Shown: piece by piece, positions 33,243 through 44,910 of the stretch
Layout: each line of letters opens with the position of its first letter
Position numbering within the stretch: the first letter of the stretch is position 1
Assembly: GCA_010094025.1 (NCBI GenBank)
Contig: ML991777.1
Location: 372,001 to 436,000, forward strand
DNA: 64,000 bases
Source of the DNA: Viridothelium virens
Lineage: Eukaryota > Ascomycota > Dothideomycetes > Trypetheliales > Trypetheliaceae
Reading direction: 5' to 3'
Position numbers and translations under genes: made by a program
The notes under the pieces: model-generated
Told to the model about the DNA's origin: nothing
The model's database searches: none
The model's input: the letters and a program-made list of their open reading frames with translations, nothing else

Positions 33243-33377
33243 AAGATACCAAATCGTTTTCTCATCATATCTGATATTCATGATGTCTATTTCGAAGAGC
33301 ATGATCTGTGCAATTTGCGTGAACAGTTTCCTGAAGTTGATATTCTCCTTCATTGCGGTGGCCTGACTTGCTGTTAA
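33243..33377 (+). pseudogene. Metallophosphoesterase fragment, right copy
   Basis: A 44-codon open stretch reading RFLIISDIHDVYFEE ... FPEVDILLHCGGLT. This is the first metal-binding block (SDxH) and second block (the GDLT position, here GGLT) of the calcineurin-like phosphoesterases common in ascomycetes. It overlaps the stop of the zinc-finger frame and has no continuation. The Asp of the GD motif is replaced by Gly. It is a relic, not an active enzyme. Confidence 0.6.
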
Positions 33378-33875
33378 TCTAGCTCTGACAGCGGGTGCTT
33401 AAAGATAGCTGCTCATGTTGAATCCAAACCATATTGAGTATTATTCTCGACGAACGTGTCGCAGCTGAAACAATGGGTTTATACTAGAGTACCTTATGAT
33501 CCTAACCCCAGTAAATTCAGTATCAGAAAGCACGTTCTGCACCGTGCACCATAAGGCAGCGTACTGTTTGATTAGAAGGAATATTGTAAGACTCTAGGAG
33601 CAGATAAGCTGCATGCCGTAAGAGCTCGTGAATTACGTTATATGCCTACTCCGTATGCAGAGGCACATGTAGGGTCGTTAACAAAGCCATCCGAACATAA
33701 AACGTCTTTGGCTGAATCCGGAACTTTAAACCTCCACCTGGTCGCGGCTTGGTCCGCTATTGACAGCTTATCCAAGGGACCCTACATTCTTCTTCTCCAC
33801 TCTCGCCTTCAAATGAACATTCCGCGCGATGTTACTTGACGTTCCGCCAGTCGTTATCATCAAAAGTCCGTTAAG
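33378..33875. other. Right part of decayed island and dapB 5' flank
   Basis: About 500 bp, AT-rich; no gene supported. It holds the promoter of the next gene. Confidence 0.4.
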
Positions 33876-36684
33876 ATGTCCAAAAAGCGTGCCCTCAATA
33901 ATGAAGAATCCCTCCCTTTAACCCACTTTGATCCCCTCGATGCGAATGACTCTTCCAATCATCGCTCCTCCATATCTTCTGCCTCGACTACCTCCTTGGT
34001 CCTCGAGCACATAAATGGGCGAATACCGAACGGTGTCGATAAGCCTTTACCCCCCGAACCTTACACAGACTCCCCGCCAGAACACCTTCCCAAACCTTCA
34101 CGCTTCGAAGTCGAAGATGGCCCTACGTCTCCATCTTGGCCTCCTAGGGGCTTCACTAGTGTAGACAGAAAAGCACGACGGTTACTCTGGATTCTTGGTG
34201 TTCTAGCATTCGTTGGCTGGTTGCTTGCGCTTGGTACATTTATTTTCCGGGGCACATACAAGCACGCTTCGACCCAGCCTCATGACCCATGGGCAACGGG
34301 ATCAAGGGGCAGTGGGAAAAAGGTCACCCTAGACCAAGTATTGACGGGAGAATGGAATGCGAAGGGACATCAGATATCATGGATAAGTGGCGCAAATGGA
34401 GAGGATGGCCTATTGCTAGAAAGAGATTCGCAAGCAAAGAATTATCTCGTCGTGGAAGATGTCAGAAACCGTGGTAGTGCTGCAGTCGGGGGAAAAGCAA
34501 GTTTCATATTGATGTCCAACGGCGGGTTCTACGTGGGGAATGAATATATTTCCGTGGGGGAAGCCTGGCCAAGTCCAGATCTGAAGAAGGTACTAATCGC
34601 TTCTGACCGTGAAAAGAATTGGCGACACTCCTTTACGGCTAGATATTGGATATTCGATGTTGCGACGCAAGCTGGAGAGGCCCTTGACCTGGACAAGCCA
34701 AATGAACGAATACAATTAGCTTCGTGGTCTCCGACTTCCGATGCAGTGGTCTTCACACGAGCTAACAACATGTTCATAAGGAACGTGGCTAAAAAGCAAG
34801 TTATGCAAATCACCCTTGATGGTGGGACTGAGCTATTCAATGGGGTGCCCGATTGGGTTTATGAAGAGGAGGTCTTTTCTGGAAACAGCGTAACATGGTG
34901 GTCTGGAGATGGCAAATACGTTGCTTATTTACGGACTGACGAAGCTGCCGTCCCTGAATACCCGGTTCAATATTTCCTGTCGCGACCAAGTGGAACTCGA
35001 CCTCCTCCTGGTGAGGAGAATTACCCAGATATTCGGAAAATCAAGTACCCTAAGGCTGGAGCCCCTAATCCTACAGTCAGTCTTCGCTTCTATGACGTTG
35101 GAAAGAACCAAGCTTTCAGCGTTGACATCCCTGACGACTTCGAAGACAAGGACCGGTTGATAACGGAGGTTATCTGGGCAGGTACTACTGGAAAAGTCTT
35201 GGTTCGCGAAACGAATCGCGTTAGCGATCGATTGCATGTCTATCTCGTAGACGTTGAGAACAAAACTGGAAAATTGGTCAGAGAGGAAAATGTGCAGGAA
35301 CTTGACGGAGGCTGGATGGAAGTCACTGAGACTACCAAATTCATCCCAGCTGATCCTGCCAATGGTCGACAACATGACGGATATATTGACACAATTGTCC
35401 AGGACGGATTCGATCATCTAGCGTACTTCCACCCATTGGATAATGCAGAACCTACTCTGTTGACCACTGGTCATTGGGAAGTCGTCGATGCTCCCTCCGC
35501 CGTTGACTTGAAGAAAAATTACGTCTACTTCGTCGCTACCAAAGAAAGCTCAATCCAACGACATGTATACCGGGTCAATATTGATGGTTCAGGCCTTGAA
35601 CCACTCACAGATACCAGTAAAGAAGGCTTTTACGACGTATCCTTCTCCGAAGGCGCTGGTTACGCTCTGCTTTCCTATCAAGGACCTGATATTCCATGGC
35701 AGAAAGTCATCAGCACCCCCTCAAACAGCGAGACCTTCGAATCCATCATTGAAGAGAACAAAGACCTCGCCAAGCAAGCCTCTTCCCACGAGCTCCCCAT
35801 CGAAATCTACCAGACCGTCACTATAGACGGCTACGACCTCAATCTCGTCGAGCGCCGGCCTCCCCACTTCGACCCTTCGCGATCCTATCCCGTCCTCTTC
35901 CAACAATACCAAGGCCCCGGCTCTCAATCCGTCTCGAAGAAATTCCAAGTCGATTTCCAATCCTACCTCGCCTCTGCACTTGGCTACCTCGTCGTTACCC
36001 TCGATGGCCGGGGCACAGGCTTCCGGGGCCGTGGCACCCGCTGCATCATCCGTGGAAACATCGGCCACTGGGAATCACACGACCAGATTGCTGCGGCGAA
36101 GATGTGGGCGGCCAAGTCCTACGTCGATGAGGAGCGTATCGCGATCTGGGGGTGGAGCTATGGCGGGTTCATGACGCTTAAGACGCTGGAGCAGGACGGT
36201 GGGCAGACGTTCAAGTACGGGATGGCGGTGGCGCCGGTGACGGATTGGCGGTTCTACGATAGTATCTATACGGAGCGGTATATGCATACACCGCAGGAGA
36301 ATCCCGGCGGGTATGAGAACGCGTCGATCAAGCATGTCAAGGCGTTGGGGCAGAATGTGCGGTTTTTGATGATGCACGGCACTGGCGATGATAATGTCCA
36401 TGTGCAGAACTCGCTCACGCTTCTGGATAAGTTGGACCTGGCGGGGGTGGAGAATTATGACTTCCATGCTTTCCCGGATAGTGATCATAGCATTTTCTTT
36501 CATAACGCGAACCGAATGGTGTATGATCGTAAGTCATGCTTTGCGGTACCATTGTACGGGACACTTCGCTGACAGCAAATCAGGTCTTAGCAATTGGCTC
36601 ATCAACGCATTCAACGGCGAATGGTTACGGACAGAACATGCGCTGCCTAAAGCACAGATTGATAGCAAGACTCGTGTTAGATGA
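33876..36684 (+). CDS. dapB: Vacuolar dipeptidyl aminopeptidase type IV (DapB/Dap2/Ste13 family)
   Basis: Membrane-anchored S9B serine peptidase removing X-Pro/X-Ala dipeptides in the vacuole. Two exons, 33876-36528 and 36584-36684, with a 55-bp intron, give 917 aa. Type II membrane topology: acidic/Ser-rich cytosolic tail 1-98, one hydrophobic anchor at 103-124, and a lumenal remainder. The beta-propeller (DPP IV N domain) runs to about 640; the alpha/beta hydrolase domain follows with GWSYGG (Ser761), GTGDDNVH (Asp838) and SDHS (His871). The second exon supplies the last 34 residues, replacing the unspliced [11 protein letters not shown] end. The triad is complete, so it should be active. 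GC rises sharply after about 36100, with no sign of a join. Confidence 0.95.
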
Positions 36685-37170
36685 CCACGGGTTCTGCAAA
36701 CGTAGGATCTGGACATATCAAAGGCGAAGTTTTGGTCGGGGAATGCACATAGTTAAGTAGCCATGGATCTTGAGATTTATGCTTGGACATCAAAGCTCTC
36801 CTCGATTCACTGATTCATTATTCGAGCTTTATTGTAGTATACAGTCTATGAATGCATCCACGGCGCTCTTGGGGCCTTTGGAATTCGCAGCCTCCTGTAA
36901 TACAAAGCTCCACTAAACCCCGCTAAATGCGAGTTCTGTATTATTGGTTAGCTCACTCTTATAGATTTTCACCCCGCTGCATAGCCATAGCCATAGCCAT
37001 ACAAGGCCATGGCTGACGGCGATCGTCATCTCGGTCGGCATGTCTCGTGATGTACTCATGGGAGACTTGGGTATCACTGATGAGAAAGGCCGCCGCCTGG
37101 GTGCAAGGCGTTCGCTCCATCCAGGAAGATCCCGGACGCCTACAGTCGTCCAAAGTCTGATTCTGATCAC
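36685..37170. other. Tail-to-tail intergenic region, dapB / RPB7
   Basis: 486 bp with a short TAGCCA microsatellite near 36981-36999. No gene seen. Confidence 0.5.
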
Positions 37171-37909
37171 TCACATGTCCAAAGGACTATGAGGACAATT
37201 AGCAGATGCTAGGTATAAGCTGGGCTTATAAGATCTTACCCGAGATAATCCTACAGTGACCATGTCAGTAACTTCTCAAGAGCAATTGATGGGGTGCGAT
37301 GGCGACATACCTCCTTGATCGTTGCAACGGCAAACATCTGGCCAACTTCGGTACGAATACCAACTAATTTGACCCTAATGTGTGTCCCTCTCTCGATAAT
37401 TTGGCCGGCGTTGTCGGTGAATTGAGGAGGGGTTGCGTTGCCGTCAAATTTGAGGTCTGACGGGATCGACTGAGTACTGATGAGCTACTTCATCTCCGAT
37501 TACAGAAGAGCTAGAGAATACCTGTCTTGAAATGAAGCAAGTCAAAGGGCCAACCTCTACGAAGCAGCCATTCTGCACAACAGATGTGACGACACCGTCA
37601 AGCTATCAAGAGCCACGTCAATCATCGGCGCTTCCCGTCAGGTTGTTTCGATTGACCTACAGTCTCCCCTTTGAAAGGCTTCCACACGAGCGCCTTGTAT
37701 GGAACGATATATTCAGTGATTCCACTCCCAGGGATTACACGGCCGGACGGCTCCTTGGTTGTCTCTATAACGCAGATTATGTAGTAGTTGCCCGTGTTGG
37801 TGCCTTCCACATCCGCAATAAGTTGATCCTTGAGGTAATTGGCGATATTGGGTCCGAGGAAGGACGGATGCAGGTTTATGGTACGTTCGAGATCGTGAAT
37901 GAAGAACAT
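37171..37909 (-). CDS. rpb7: RNA polymerase II subunit Rpb7
   Basis: Forms the Rpb4/7 stalk of RNA polymerase II and binds nascent RNA. Five exons: 37909-37661, 37602-37522, 37469-37311, 37250-37240, 37186-37171, giving 171 aa, the same length as yeast Rpb7. The start MFFIHDLERTINLHPSFLGP and the tip domain with KPFKGETLDGVVTSVVQNGC (spliced) are diagnostic. The S1/OB fold follows, and the end KEDYLGPLDM is put together from an 11-nt exon plus a 16-nt last exon. Introns are 52-60 bp. Only the first exon would be seen as an ORF. It is divergent from MPO1. Confidence 0.95.
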
Positions 37910-38541
37910 TTTGCCTGACTGCTGGTCCTCGAGAAGGTGGATGTAGGATGCAGATTTGCGCGCCTTCGGCTGCCTTCGATTCAAAACTCAAGACGTAGAT
38001 GTTTGCCACATGAACATAGAGGGAGGAACACCTAGGGCGTGAGGTCCGCTGCTAGAAGCTGGCGGATCAAACGCACAAGGTCTGTGTGGAATGCTCACGT
38101 ATTTCTCTCCCGTGTCGGGTGAAGACCAAGCACACCTCCCTCAACGGTCGAATCCGCGCCTCTAGACTTCCATGTATGCGGCTGTGGAGATAAGTGTTAG
38201 CTTTCCGGCGCTGATACTCGAGTGTCCGCCCTGTTCAGCCGAAAGATTTCTGGACACCCATAAAGTTTACGCGTTGAAAGCGCCGGAGTCAGACGCCATC
38301 ACGTGCACAAAAACGCTTCAAGGGAATGTCCGTTCTCCGTGTAACCTTACCCAGGCCAGGCATGTCAGGTTTCCGGTTTCTCTATCACATGGACGCATAA
38401 GCAAACCTCGGCGAAACCTAAGATCCCTGAAGTTTACCGTTCCTGGCTGACATAAATTTGGACAATCTGCCTATTGTGTGATGTGAGCTAAAGGTTTTGT
38501 CGAGCTGCTCGACTTCACTAGACCAAGCTCTAGCCATCAAT
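37910..38541. promoter_or_regulatory. Divergent intergenic region, RPB7 / MPO1
   Basis: 632 bp; a 92-codon open frame at 38172-38450 has no protein-like pattern. Taken as promoter space. Confidence 0.4.
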
Positions 38542-39299
38542 ATGGCCCTCAATTTAGAAAAACAATTGCTCTTCGTAGGTTCCAAATCGATGAGACGAGT
38601 CAAAATTCAATTGCTGAGCGGTGACAGTATGGTTCGTACCACCATGATCCGGTATACTCTCTACAAACTCCTGCGGCACTCCCATGCTCATTGCTGCGCA
38701 TAGGTCAACGTGGGCATCCATATCACTTGTGTGCCTCTAATATTGATGACCGCCTTTCTTTTAGTAAGCTAGCAGTGCCTTCCCAGACAAGGCATGGCCT
38801 TCTCTTACTGAGACTGGAAAAGGGTACCAACTCGCTCCATTTCGAGCTACCTTCAGGGCTTTCTATACCCTACTTGCCACTTAATCTTGGAACTGCAGCA
38901 GCAACTGTGTATACAACGTTCTACATCCTGCTGGAACCTGTAGCTGGTGCCATGATAGCCCCCTTTATCATGGGTGGTGCTGCGTATAGCAGTCACCTGA
39001 CATCCAAGTACGGCGCCACAGCCAATTACTGGGCCATAGGAATTCAGATCGTCAGCTGGGCAGCGCAATTTATCGGACATGGAGTTTTTGAAGGTCGAGC
39101 ACCAGCGTTGCTGGACAATCTTCTTCAAGCGTTCTTACTGGCTCCATTTTTCGTCTGGCTCGAAGTTCTCTTCTTTTTTGGTTATCGACCAGAACTCAAG
39201 AGCAGGCTTGATAAATCAGTGGAGCAGGAAGTAGCCAAACTGAAGGCATCTCAGAAGAAAGAGAAGGCAAATGGCACTACGAACGGATTCACAAGATAG
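38542..39299 (+). CDS. mpo1: Mpo1-like 2-hydroxy fatty acid dioxygenase (DUF962)
   Basis: ER-membrane Fe(II) enzyme that alpha-oxidises 2-hydroxy fatty acids from phytosphingosine breakdown. Four exons: 38542-38574, 38628-38651, 38704-38763, 38823-39299, giving 197 aa. Introns are 52-59 bp and all phase 0. Exon 2 (24 nt) encodes YGSYHHDP, holding the first conserved His pair; then VNVGIHITCVPLILMTAFLL; later YLPLNLGTAAATVYTTFYILLEPVAGAM and QFIGHGVFEGRAPAL with another conserved His. Four hydrophobic segments and a Lys-rich C-terminal tail are visible. An ORF-only reading starting at 38691 gives a false N terminus. Confidence 0.93.
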
Positions 39300-39838
39300 T
39301 TGGTAGCGCAAAATGATATGGATCGGTATATACTTGGTTGAAAACTTTGTATCGAAAAGACTGATGATGGATGCGAGAAAAGTCTGAATAGCAAACATGG
39401 GCGCGATGAAGAGAGGAATTTGGAGCAGGTGTTACGGCGTCTGGGCGAGCTTGTCTACAATTCTCCGATAGATTGAGTATCATTTGTTTAGAGAGCAGAA
39501 TTGGAATCATTGTCCGATTATACCAATTGAGTAATAAATTTGTCATTTTTCAAACTGTCGCTATCACGCCTGAGGGATATTATAAGTAATATGGTGATCC
39601 ACTGGTACTGCCGTTCTTTCGGTCACGATCAGGATCGAAGAAAATCGAGGCCAGTCGACCTCCTGCCTCTGTCACGTGATGTGGGCCATTGGGACGGGAG
39701 TTCCATCGCGAGCTCAAGCACTGTTCCTCCTAGCTCCGATTCAATTCTCATCACCACTCTCCCCTCCTGTTACCATCATCAATTGCTTTTGAGGGTGAAG
39801 CTCATCCGCTTCAATAACTCTCAGTCTACAAATACACC
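39300..39838. other. Intergenic region, MPO1 / ATP1
   Basis: 539 bp, no gene. A CACGTG E-box-type site lies near 39675 and a pyrimidine-rich tract at 39740-39770 precedes the ATP1 start, as is common for strongly expressed fungal genes. Confidence 0.45.
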
Positions 39839-41974
39839 ATGTTCAGGAACGCGCTTCGTCAGTCGAGCCGCGCAGTCGCTGGTGCTAGCCCAAGGGTTGT
39901 TTCGGTACGTCGCAAATTCCAGCAGGCCTATTTTACGGCAGGTTTGATGCAAACTTACGATACGAACTCAATCCATTTGATGTCTCTTTGCAAGAGTAAT
40001 CATGCGAATGTGGAAGTGTCGTCGCTGCTGTTGGAATCGTTCGCCAGAGCTCTCGAAAAGAGCTTTTCCTAAATAACCGAGTGCTAACGGAACCTCACCT
40101 CAACAGAGAACAAGCCCCAAAGCTTTCGCCGCCACAACAATACAGCTCAGAAGCTATGCCGATGCAAAGGCAGCTCCTACCGAAGTCTCCTCCCTACTAG
40201 CCGAGAGAATTCAAGGCATACGGGAAGAGGCCGGTCTTGCCGAGACTGGTCGTGTCCTCTCCGTCGGGTCAGTCCACAACATCTCAAACGAAATATAAAA
40301 GTTCCCATACTCTAACATAATTCTACAGAGATGGTATCGCTCGTGTTCACGGTATGAACAATGTCCAGGCCGATGAGCTTGTTGAGTACGTCTACGTCGA
40401 AATGATAGTGTTCTATTGAAGATCACTCACAACAATCAGGTTCGCATCTGGCGTCAAGGGCATGTGCATGAACTTGGAAGCCGGTCAGGTCGGTGTGGTG
40501 CTCTTTGGATCTGACCGATTGGTCAAGGAAGGCGAGACTGTCAAGCGTACTGGAGAAATTGTAGGCTCTCTAGATCATCTTGGTTGGGATGTTTTGACTG
40601 ACAACCATCTAGGTCGATGTTCCAGTCGGTCCTGAGATGCTTGGTCGTGTCGTGGATGCCCTTGGAAACCCCATTGACGGCAAGGGACCGATCAAAACCT
40701 CTGAGAAGCGTCGTGCTCAAGTCAAGGCTCCTGGTATCCTCCCTCGTCGTTCCGTCAACCAGCCCGTGCAGACTGGTCTCAAGTCAGTCGATGCCATGGT
40801 CCCCATCGGCCGTGGTCAGCGTGAACTGATTATTGGCGATCGTCAAACGGGTAAGACTGCCGTCGCTCTTGACGCTATGCTCAACCAAAGACGATGGAAC
40901 AATGGCAATGATGAGACCAAGAAGCTCTACTGTGTCTACGTCGCTGTCGGGCAGAAACGTTCCACCGTTGCTCAGCTTGTCAAGACCCTGGAAGAGAATG
41001 ACTCCATGAAATACTCAATCGTCGTTGCAGCCACTGCATCTGAAGCTGGTAAGTATCAATACTATATAGACTCACGAATATGGAGATTGATATTGACTCA
41101 TCCAAGCACCGCTCCAGTACATCGCACCGTTCACAGCTTGCTCTATGGGAGAGTGGTTCCGTGATAACGGCAAGCATGCTGTCATCGTCTATGACGATTT
41201 GTCGAAGCAGGCTGTCGCTTACCGTCAAATGTCTCTCCTCCTCCGTCGTCCGCCAGGTCGTGAGGCTTATCCGGGAGAGTAAGTTGCCAGGTCCTTTGCT
41301 GCTCAGTCTACGTGCTAACGTCAATTACTAGTGTCTTCTATCTTCATTCTCGGCTGCTGGAGCGCGCCGCTAAGATGAATGATAAGCTTGGCGGGGGGTC
41401 CCTCACAGCCCTCCCTGTCATCGAAACCCAGGGCGGTGACGTGTCTGCCTACATTCCTACTAACGTCATTTCTATCACCGATGGTCAAATTTTCTTAGAA
41501 TCCGAACTTTTCTACAAGGGTGTCCGTCCAGCAATTAACGTCGGTCTATCTGTGTCACGTGTCGGATCCGCCGCTCAGCTCAAAGCCATGAAACAAGTCG
41601 CGGGGTCCCTCAAGCTCTTTTTGGCCCAATATCGTGAAGTCGCCGCCTTCGCTCAATTCGGCTCTGATCTCGACGCTGCAACAAAGCAGACTCTCAGCCG
41701 TGGTGAGCGTCTCACAGAGCTCCTTAAGCAAAAGCAATATCAGCCCATGGCTGTTAACGAGATGGTACCTTTGATCTTTGCTGGTGTTAACGGCTACCTT
41801 GATAATGTGCCCGTCAGCAAGGTCCTGCAGTGGGAGGCCGATATCCTTGCCCATCTAAAGAGCAATGAGAGCGACTTGCTGCAGCAGATCGATCGGGAGG
41901 GTGCGCTTAGCAAGGAGCTGGAGGCTAAGCTCAAGGATGTTGTACAGAGCTTCACAAAGAGCTTCTCGGGATAA
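39839..41974 (+). CDS. atp1: Mitochondrial F1F0-ATP synthase subunit alpha
   Basis: Catalytic-core alpha subunit of the mitochondrial ATP synthase, imported to the matrix. Seven exons: 39839-39904, 40107-40267, 40329-40385, 40440-40560, 40613-41048, 41107-41278, 41332-41974, giving 551 aa. The first 22 codons plus the start of exon 2 make a basic, Ser/Ala-rich presequence. The first intron is 202 bp, about four times the others (52-61 bp). Markers: [20 protein letters not shown], Walker A GDRQTGKT at 210-217, [49 protein letters not shown]. It ends [13 protein letters not shown]. Complete. Confidence 0.97.
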
Positions 41975-42190
41975 AGGTTTTGGAGGCCATGTATGATAGA
42001 AAATCGATGCATCTCGCCTGATATTACATAGAGCTTGTTGCGCTGTCAACTTTTGACCCGAGCGGTGTGATCGAGGAGCAGTCGGGGTGATGGAACGAAG
42101 GTCGAGTTGCAGCGATTTGTACCTAAGTCAATCTCATTTGTTCTCAGCAGTGGAGCGTATTAGTGCCAGCATGCAGTACTAAGACAATAG
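41975..42190. other. ATP1 3' flank
   Basis: 216 bp of 3' flanking sequence before the repeat island; nothing else seen. Confidence 0.4.
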
Positions 42191-42410
42191 TGTTCGGGTA
42201 ACCCCCAGCAAATTTCCTGCGCCAGTGAGTGGATATTTTTTTGTAATGACTGTATTGTCTGATATTAATGTCCGGGCAACCCCCAGCAGTTTTCTCACCA
42301 GTAAGCAGACACTTTTTTATACAACTGTATTGTCTAATATCAGTGTCCGGGCAACCCCCAGCAGTTTTGCCGCGTCAGCGAGCGGACACTTTTTTCGCAT
42401 GACTGTATGG
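42191..42410. repeat. ~75-bp direct repeat, three units
   Basis: The landmark TGTCCGGGCAACCCCCAGCA (or close variants) starts at 42191, 42269 and 42344. Each is followed by GCGTCAG-GAGCGGACA, a T run and, between units, CTGTATTGTCTAATATCA. The first unit matches an inverted copy at 44911-44968 over about 53 bp with few differences, so the outer units look like terminal inverted repeats. Confidence 0.8.
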
Positions 42411-43150
42411 ATTTCTATTGCCTGCCGTTCCCACAGATGATTGGAGATGCCGAACGCCAAACGGAAAATAAGCTCGGCCTTTTACCGACCACTCTTGGAG
42501 GTGAAGCGAGAACGCATTATGTGAGCTTGGACAAGCGGGACATGAATGCATTGATCACATCATTCAAAGCAATTACTCAAGGAAGGACTAAGAACGGCGA
42601 TCCAAAACAACGTTGAAGATACTTACCGATGGGACGAATCTCTCGAAGAGATCGTACGAGCAATGAATACCAGAGCAGTTAAGTTCCGAAGTTATTATCT
42701 CGCTCCACTCTTGACCGGAATTGAGGTACGAATGCCGAATAATAAGCCTACCTTCGACGACGAAATCCGTCGGGAAGTGATCCGATTGAAGTTGTTGGAA
42801 GGGAACACTAAGATTGCTGCGGAATTTAACCCTAAGTTGAGGATGGCGGAGTTGGATGAAATTAGGGACCGAGCAATCTAGTACCGAATGATGGAATAAC
42901 AGAGGACAATTGCTAAAGATTAGGTGTTATAGCAAATACCGGAAATAGGTGGCCTTGTCTGAGGCGGTACGCTCTTAATTCACAGCAAGGCTAAAAAAGT
43001 CGAACCATTATGGACTGGATATAAGATACAACATCTATCTCAAAAATCAACATTCAGCAGAGCTTGAGTCCTTGACAACCAGAAAATTTATTGGACGTTA
43101 CCATCTCAACAACTTAAAACCCTTTGTACGTCGTTCTCAGAACCCGATCA
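42411..43150 (+). mobile_element. Fossil Ty3/Gypsy-type integrase remnant (plus strand)
   Basis: Protein-like patches resemble the part of a retroelement integrase after the catalytic core (ELDEIRDRAI, KVEPLWTGYKIQ, HLNNLKPFV). The copy is old and broken in many places. No intact LTR pair can be assigned, and its orientation is opposite to the minus-strand piece at 45044-45800. Confidence 0.55.
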
Positions 43151-44293
43151 CAACAGAAACCCAAGAAGAAGCATAAAGGGCCATCCCAAATACTTCTCCA
43201 AATTCAGATCCAGGAACAGAAAACAACATCGAAGACCAACTTCATGGCCACCGACTGAGACACACCAGGCAAGCCGGACACAAGAGGATGTTCCTAGATG
43301 GATGTAAACCATCTTAAATTTTGACGATGAAGAATTAGATAACGGCCGAACAAGATACTGGGGAGCAAGGAGGGTAGACTTGACCACGCTATCGTTACAG
43401 TAGATGAAAAGGAAAACAGTAGACGGAGTTCGGATACGGAGTTGGGAAAATATTGTGAATCAACTACTGGGTATTGATCATGGGGGGAAGTCTACCAACT
43501 GATGGTTGAAACTGATGGTTGAGCAGAGTCAGGTATGTATGTTTACCATTCAACATCCCCCGACGAGGAAGAGGAGGCGATGGCAAGTCGGAAGGATTCG
43601 AGATGTTCACCCTTGAAAAAGAGAGCAGATTCGGACAGACAGAAGAAAAAGGAGAGCATCACTTTGTCGGCCGTTATACTTCATCATAGATATCTTATCT
43701 CAATAAAACCATTGATGAAGGAACGGTTGAATCACCTAAAGTTATACTGGCTACCTCGTCGGAATTATGAGAATCCTTAACCCACCCGAACCCCCGAAGT
43801 GGAATTCGCCTCGATGCGTATCGGCCGTTTATGCCCGTGGAGCAAGGACTTGTTCACTGTTCTTTATGAGACTGGATTACCCAACTGAGCGGAAAGACGA
43901 CACTTCCTTCAAGATTCTTTTCCCTGATCATGTCCAAAGCTCATACATGAAAAGCTCTCTCCCTACCAACCTGTTCACTGTTGTGGGAACCCATCCCGAA
44001 AGGCCTTGACAGAGAGAAGCTCGTAGAGCTGCAACCAGTGGACGGAATCGCTCAAGACGACCAAACACAGCCGTTTGAGACGGTGATAGGACGGTCACCA
44101 AAAGTGTATACACGGGGAACAAGAGCTCGGGCCTCACCACTGTGCATGTGAACTCACTCGATGTCAGATGACAATACCTACTTCACTTCCATCCTTAATC
44201 CTCTCACTTCTCTCCTTCGCTTCTCTCCTCCAATTCTCTCCTCCACCAACTCTAGAACTCGATCATTTATTCGTTTCAAAGCTCACATACACA
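43151..44293. other. Repeat island, unassigned
   Basis: About 1.1 kb with several short frames and no recognised domain, probably eroded retroelement sequence. A CT-rich tract (44190-44260) precedes the next frame. Confidence 0.35.
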
Positions 44294-44689
44294 ATGACGT
44301 TTGGGGAGTTCAAAGAGAATGTTGAAGAAGAGATAATCTACCCAAATAACAAAGAAGGAGGGTTACATGAAGCACCAAATAGTGAGGGAAGTTGGCTACG
44401 AATTAGAACGGTGCCCATCAAGATGGAGCAAGAGAAAACCATGGACTGGAGCAAGTACTCTCTTAGCTGGGAAGAGCGGGAGAAAAGAGCAACCGCTACT
44501 GCTGAGGCGGAATCTGAGAAGGAAGAGTATACGACCCAAACAATGGCAGACAAGCCAAGTAACGCCCTCCAACCGACAGAATCCGAAGTTAAGAAAAGTC
44601 CCGAAGGGCCTGTGAGTGAAGGCCAAACCAGTGACGATCAAGAAGCCTCCACAACGGCAGACAATTCCAATGATGCGAGACCTACGTAG
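44294..44689 (+). CDS. Unrecognised acidic ORF inside the repeat island
   Basis: A 131-codon frame (MTFGEFKENVEEEIIYPNN ..., WSKYSLSWEEREKRATATAE, Ser/Thr/Glu-rich tail) preceded by a CT-rich tract and a CACA-ATG context like genuine fungal starts. The open frame begins further upstream at 44168. No family recognised. It may be a gene caught in the island or part of a mobile element. Codon use is biased to A/G, unlike the flanking housekeeping genes. Confidence 0.35.
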   Translation: MTFGEFKENVEEEIIYPNNKEGGLHEAPNSEGSWLRIRTVPIKMEQEKTMDWSKYSLSWEEREKRATATAEAESEKEEYTTQTMADKPSNALQPTESEVKKSPEGPVSEGQTSDDQEASTTADNSNDARPT

Positions 44690-44910
44690 GTAAAAAGGTG
44701 AGAACTTGCCTTCTGTATAGGCCTCACACCTCTGCGCAGACCTTTCATCTTTATGTAGGTCTCGTACCAAACAGATAGCTATGCGTTTGTTTAGACAGCC
44801 TGCGGTATATACTAGACAAAGGGCGATATTGAGGGAGATTTCATTACGGACGAAAGGGGTTAATTGGTGTTGTCCCTGGGTACAAATCGGCGGTGTTGTC
44901 CTTACAGCTT

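Larger units (their letters stand above)
32070..33243 (+). pseudogene. C2H2 zinc-finger gene interrupted by two MITE-like insertions
   Basis: Three collinear plus-strand segments look like one former gene: 32070-32231 (MAAQTTVGEIIDDYMFRLI ...), 32329-32715 (FLALEGTFTNLFYSAIPTC ... then EELLRHEEVRKRRAKEHSKR) and 32928-33243 with two zinc fingers. Finger 1 is CTTC-x12-H-x5-H (FYCTTCQKAFADSSKSKRH); finger 2 is CATC with LNQHLKSEKH. A palindromic MITE remnant sits at 32232-32328 and a second MITE at 32716-32927. The first segment boundary stays in frame through the MITE. A TGA at 32442-32444 interrupts segment 2. The basic middle part suggests nucleic-acid binding. Alternatively the last segment alone could be a small two-finger protein. 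I favour a broken gene. Confidence 0.6.

Noticed and set aside
42191-42410. The ~75-bp triple repeat as an LTR
   Set aside because: The matching copy at 44911-44968 is inverted, not direct, and the unit is too short for a usual LTR.
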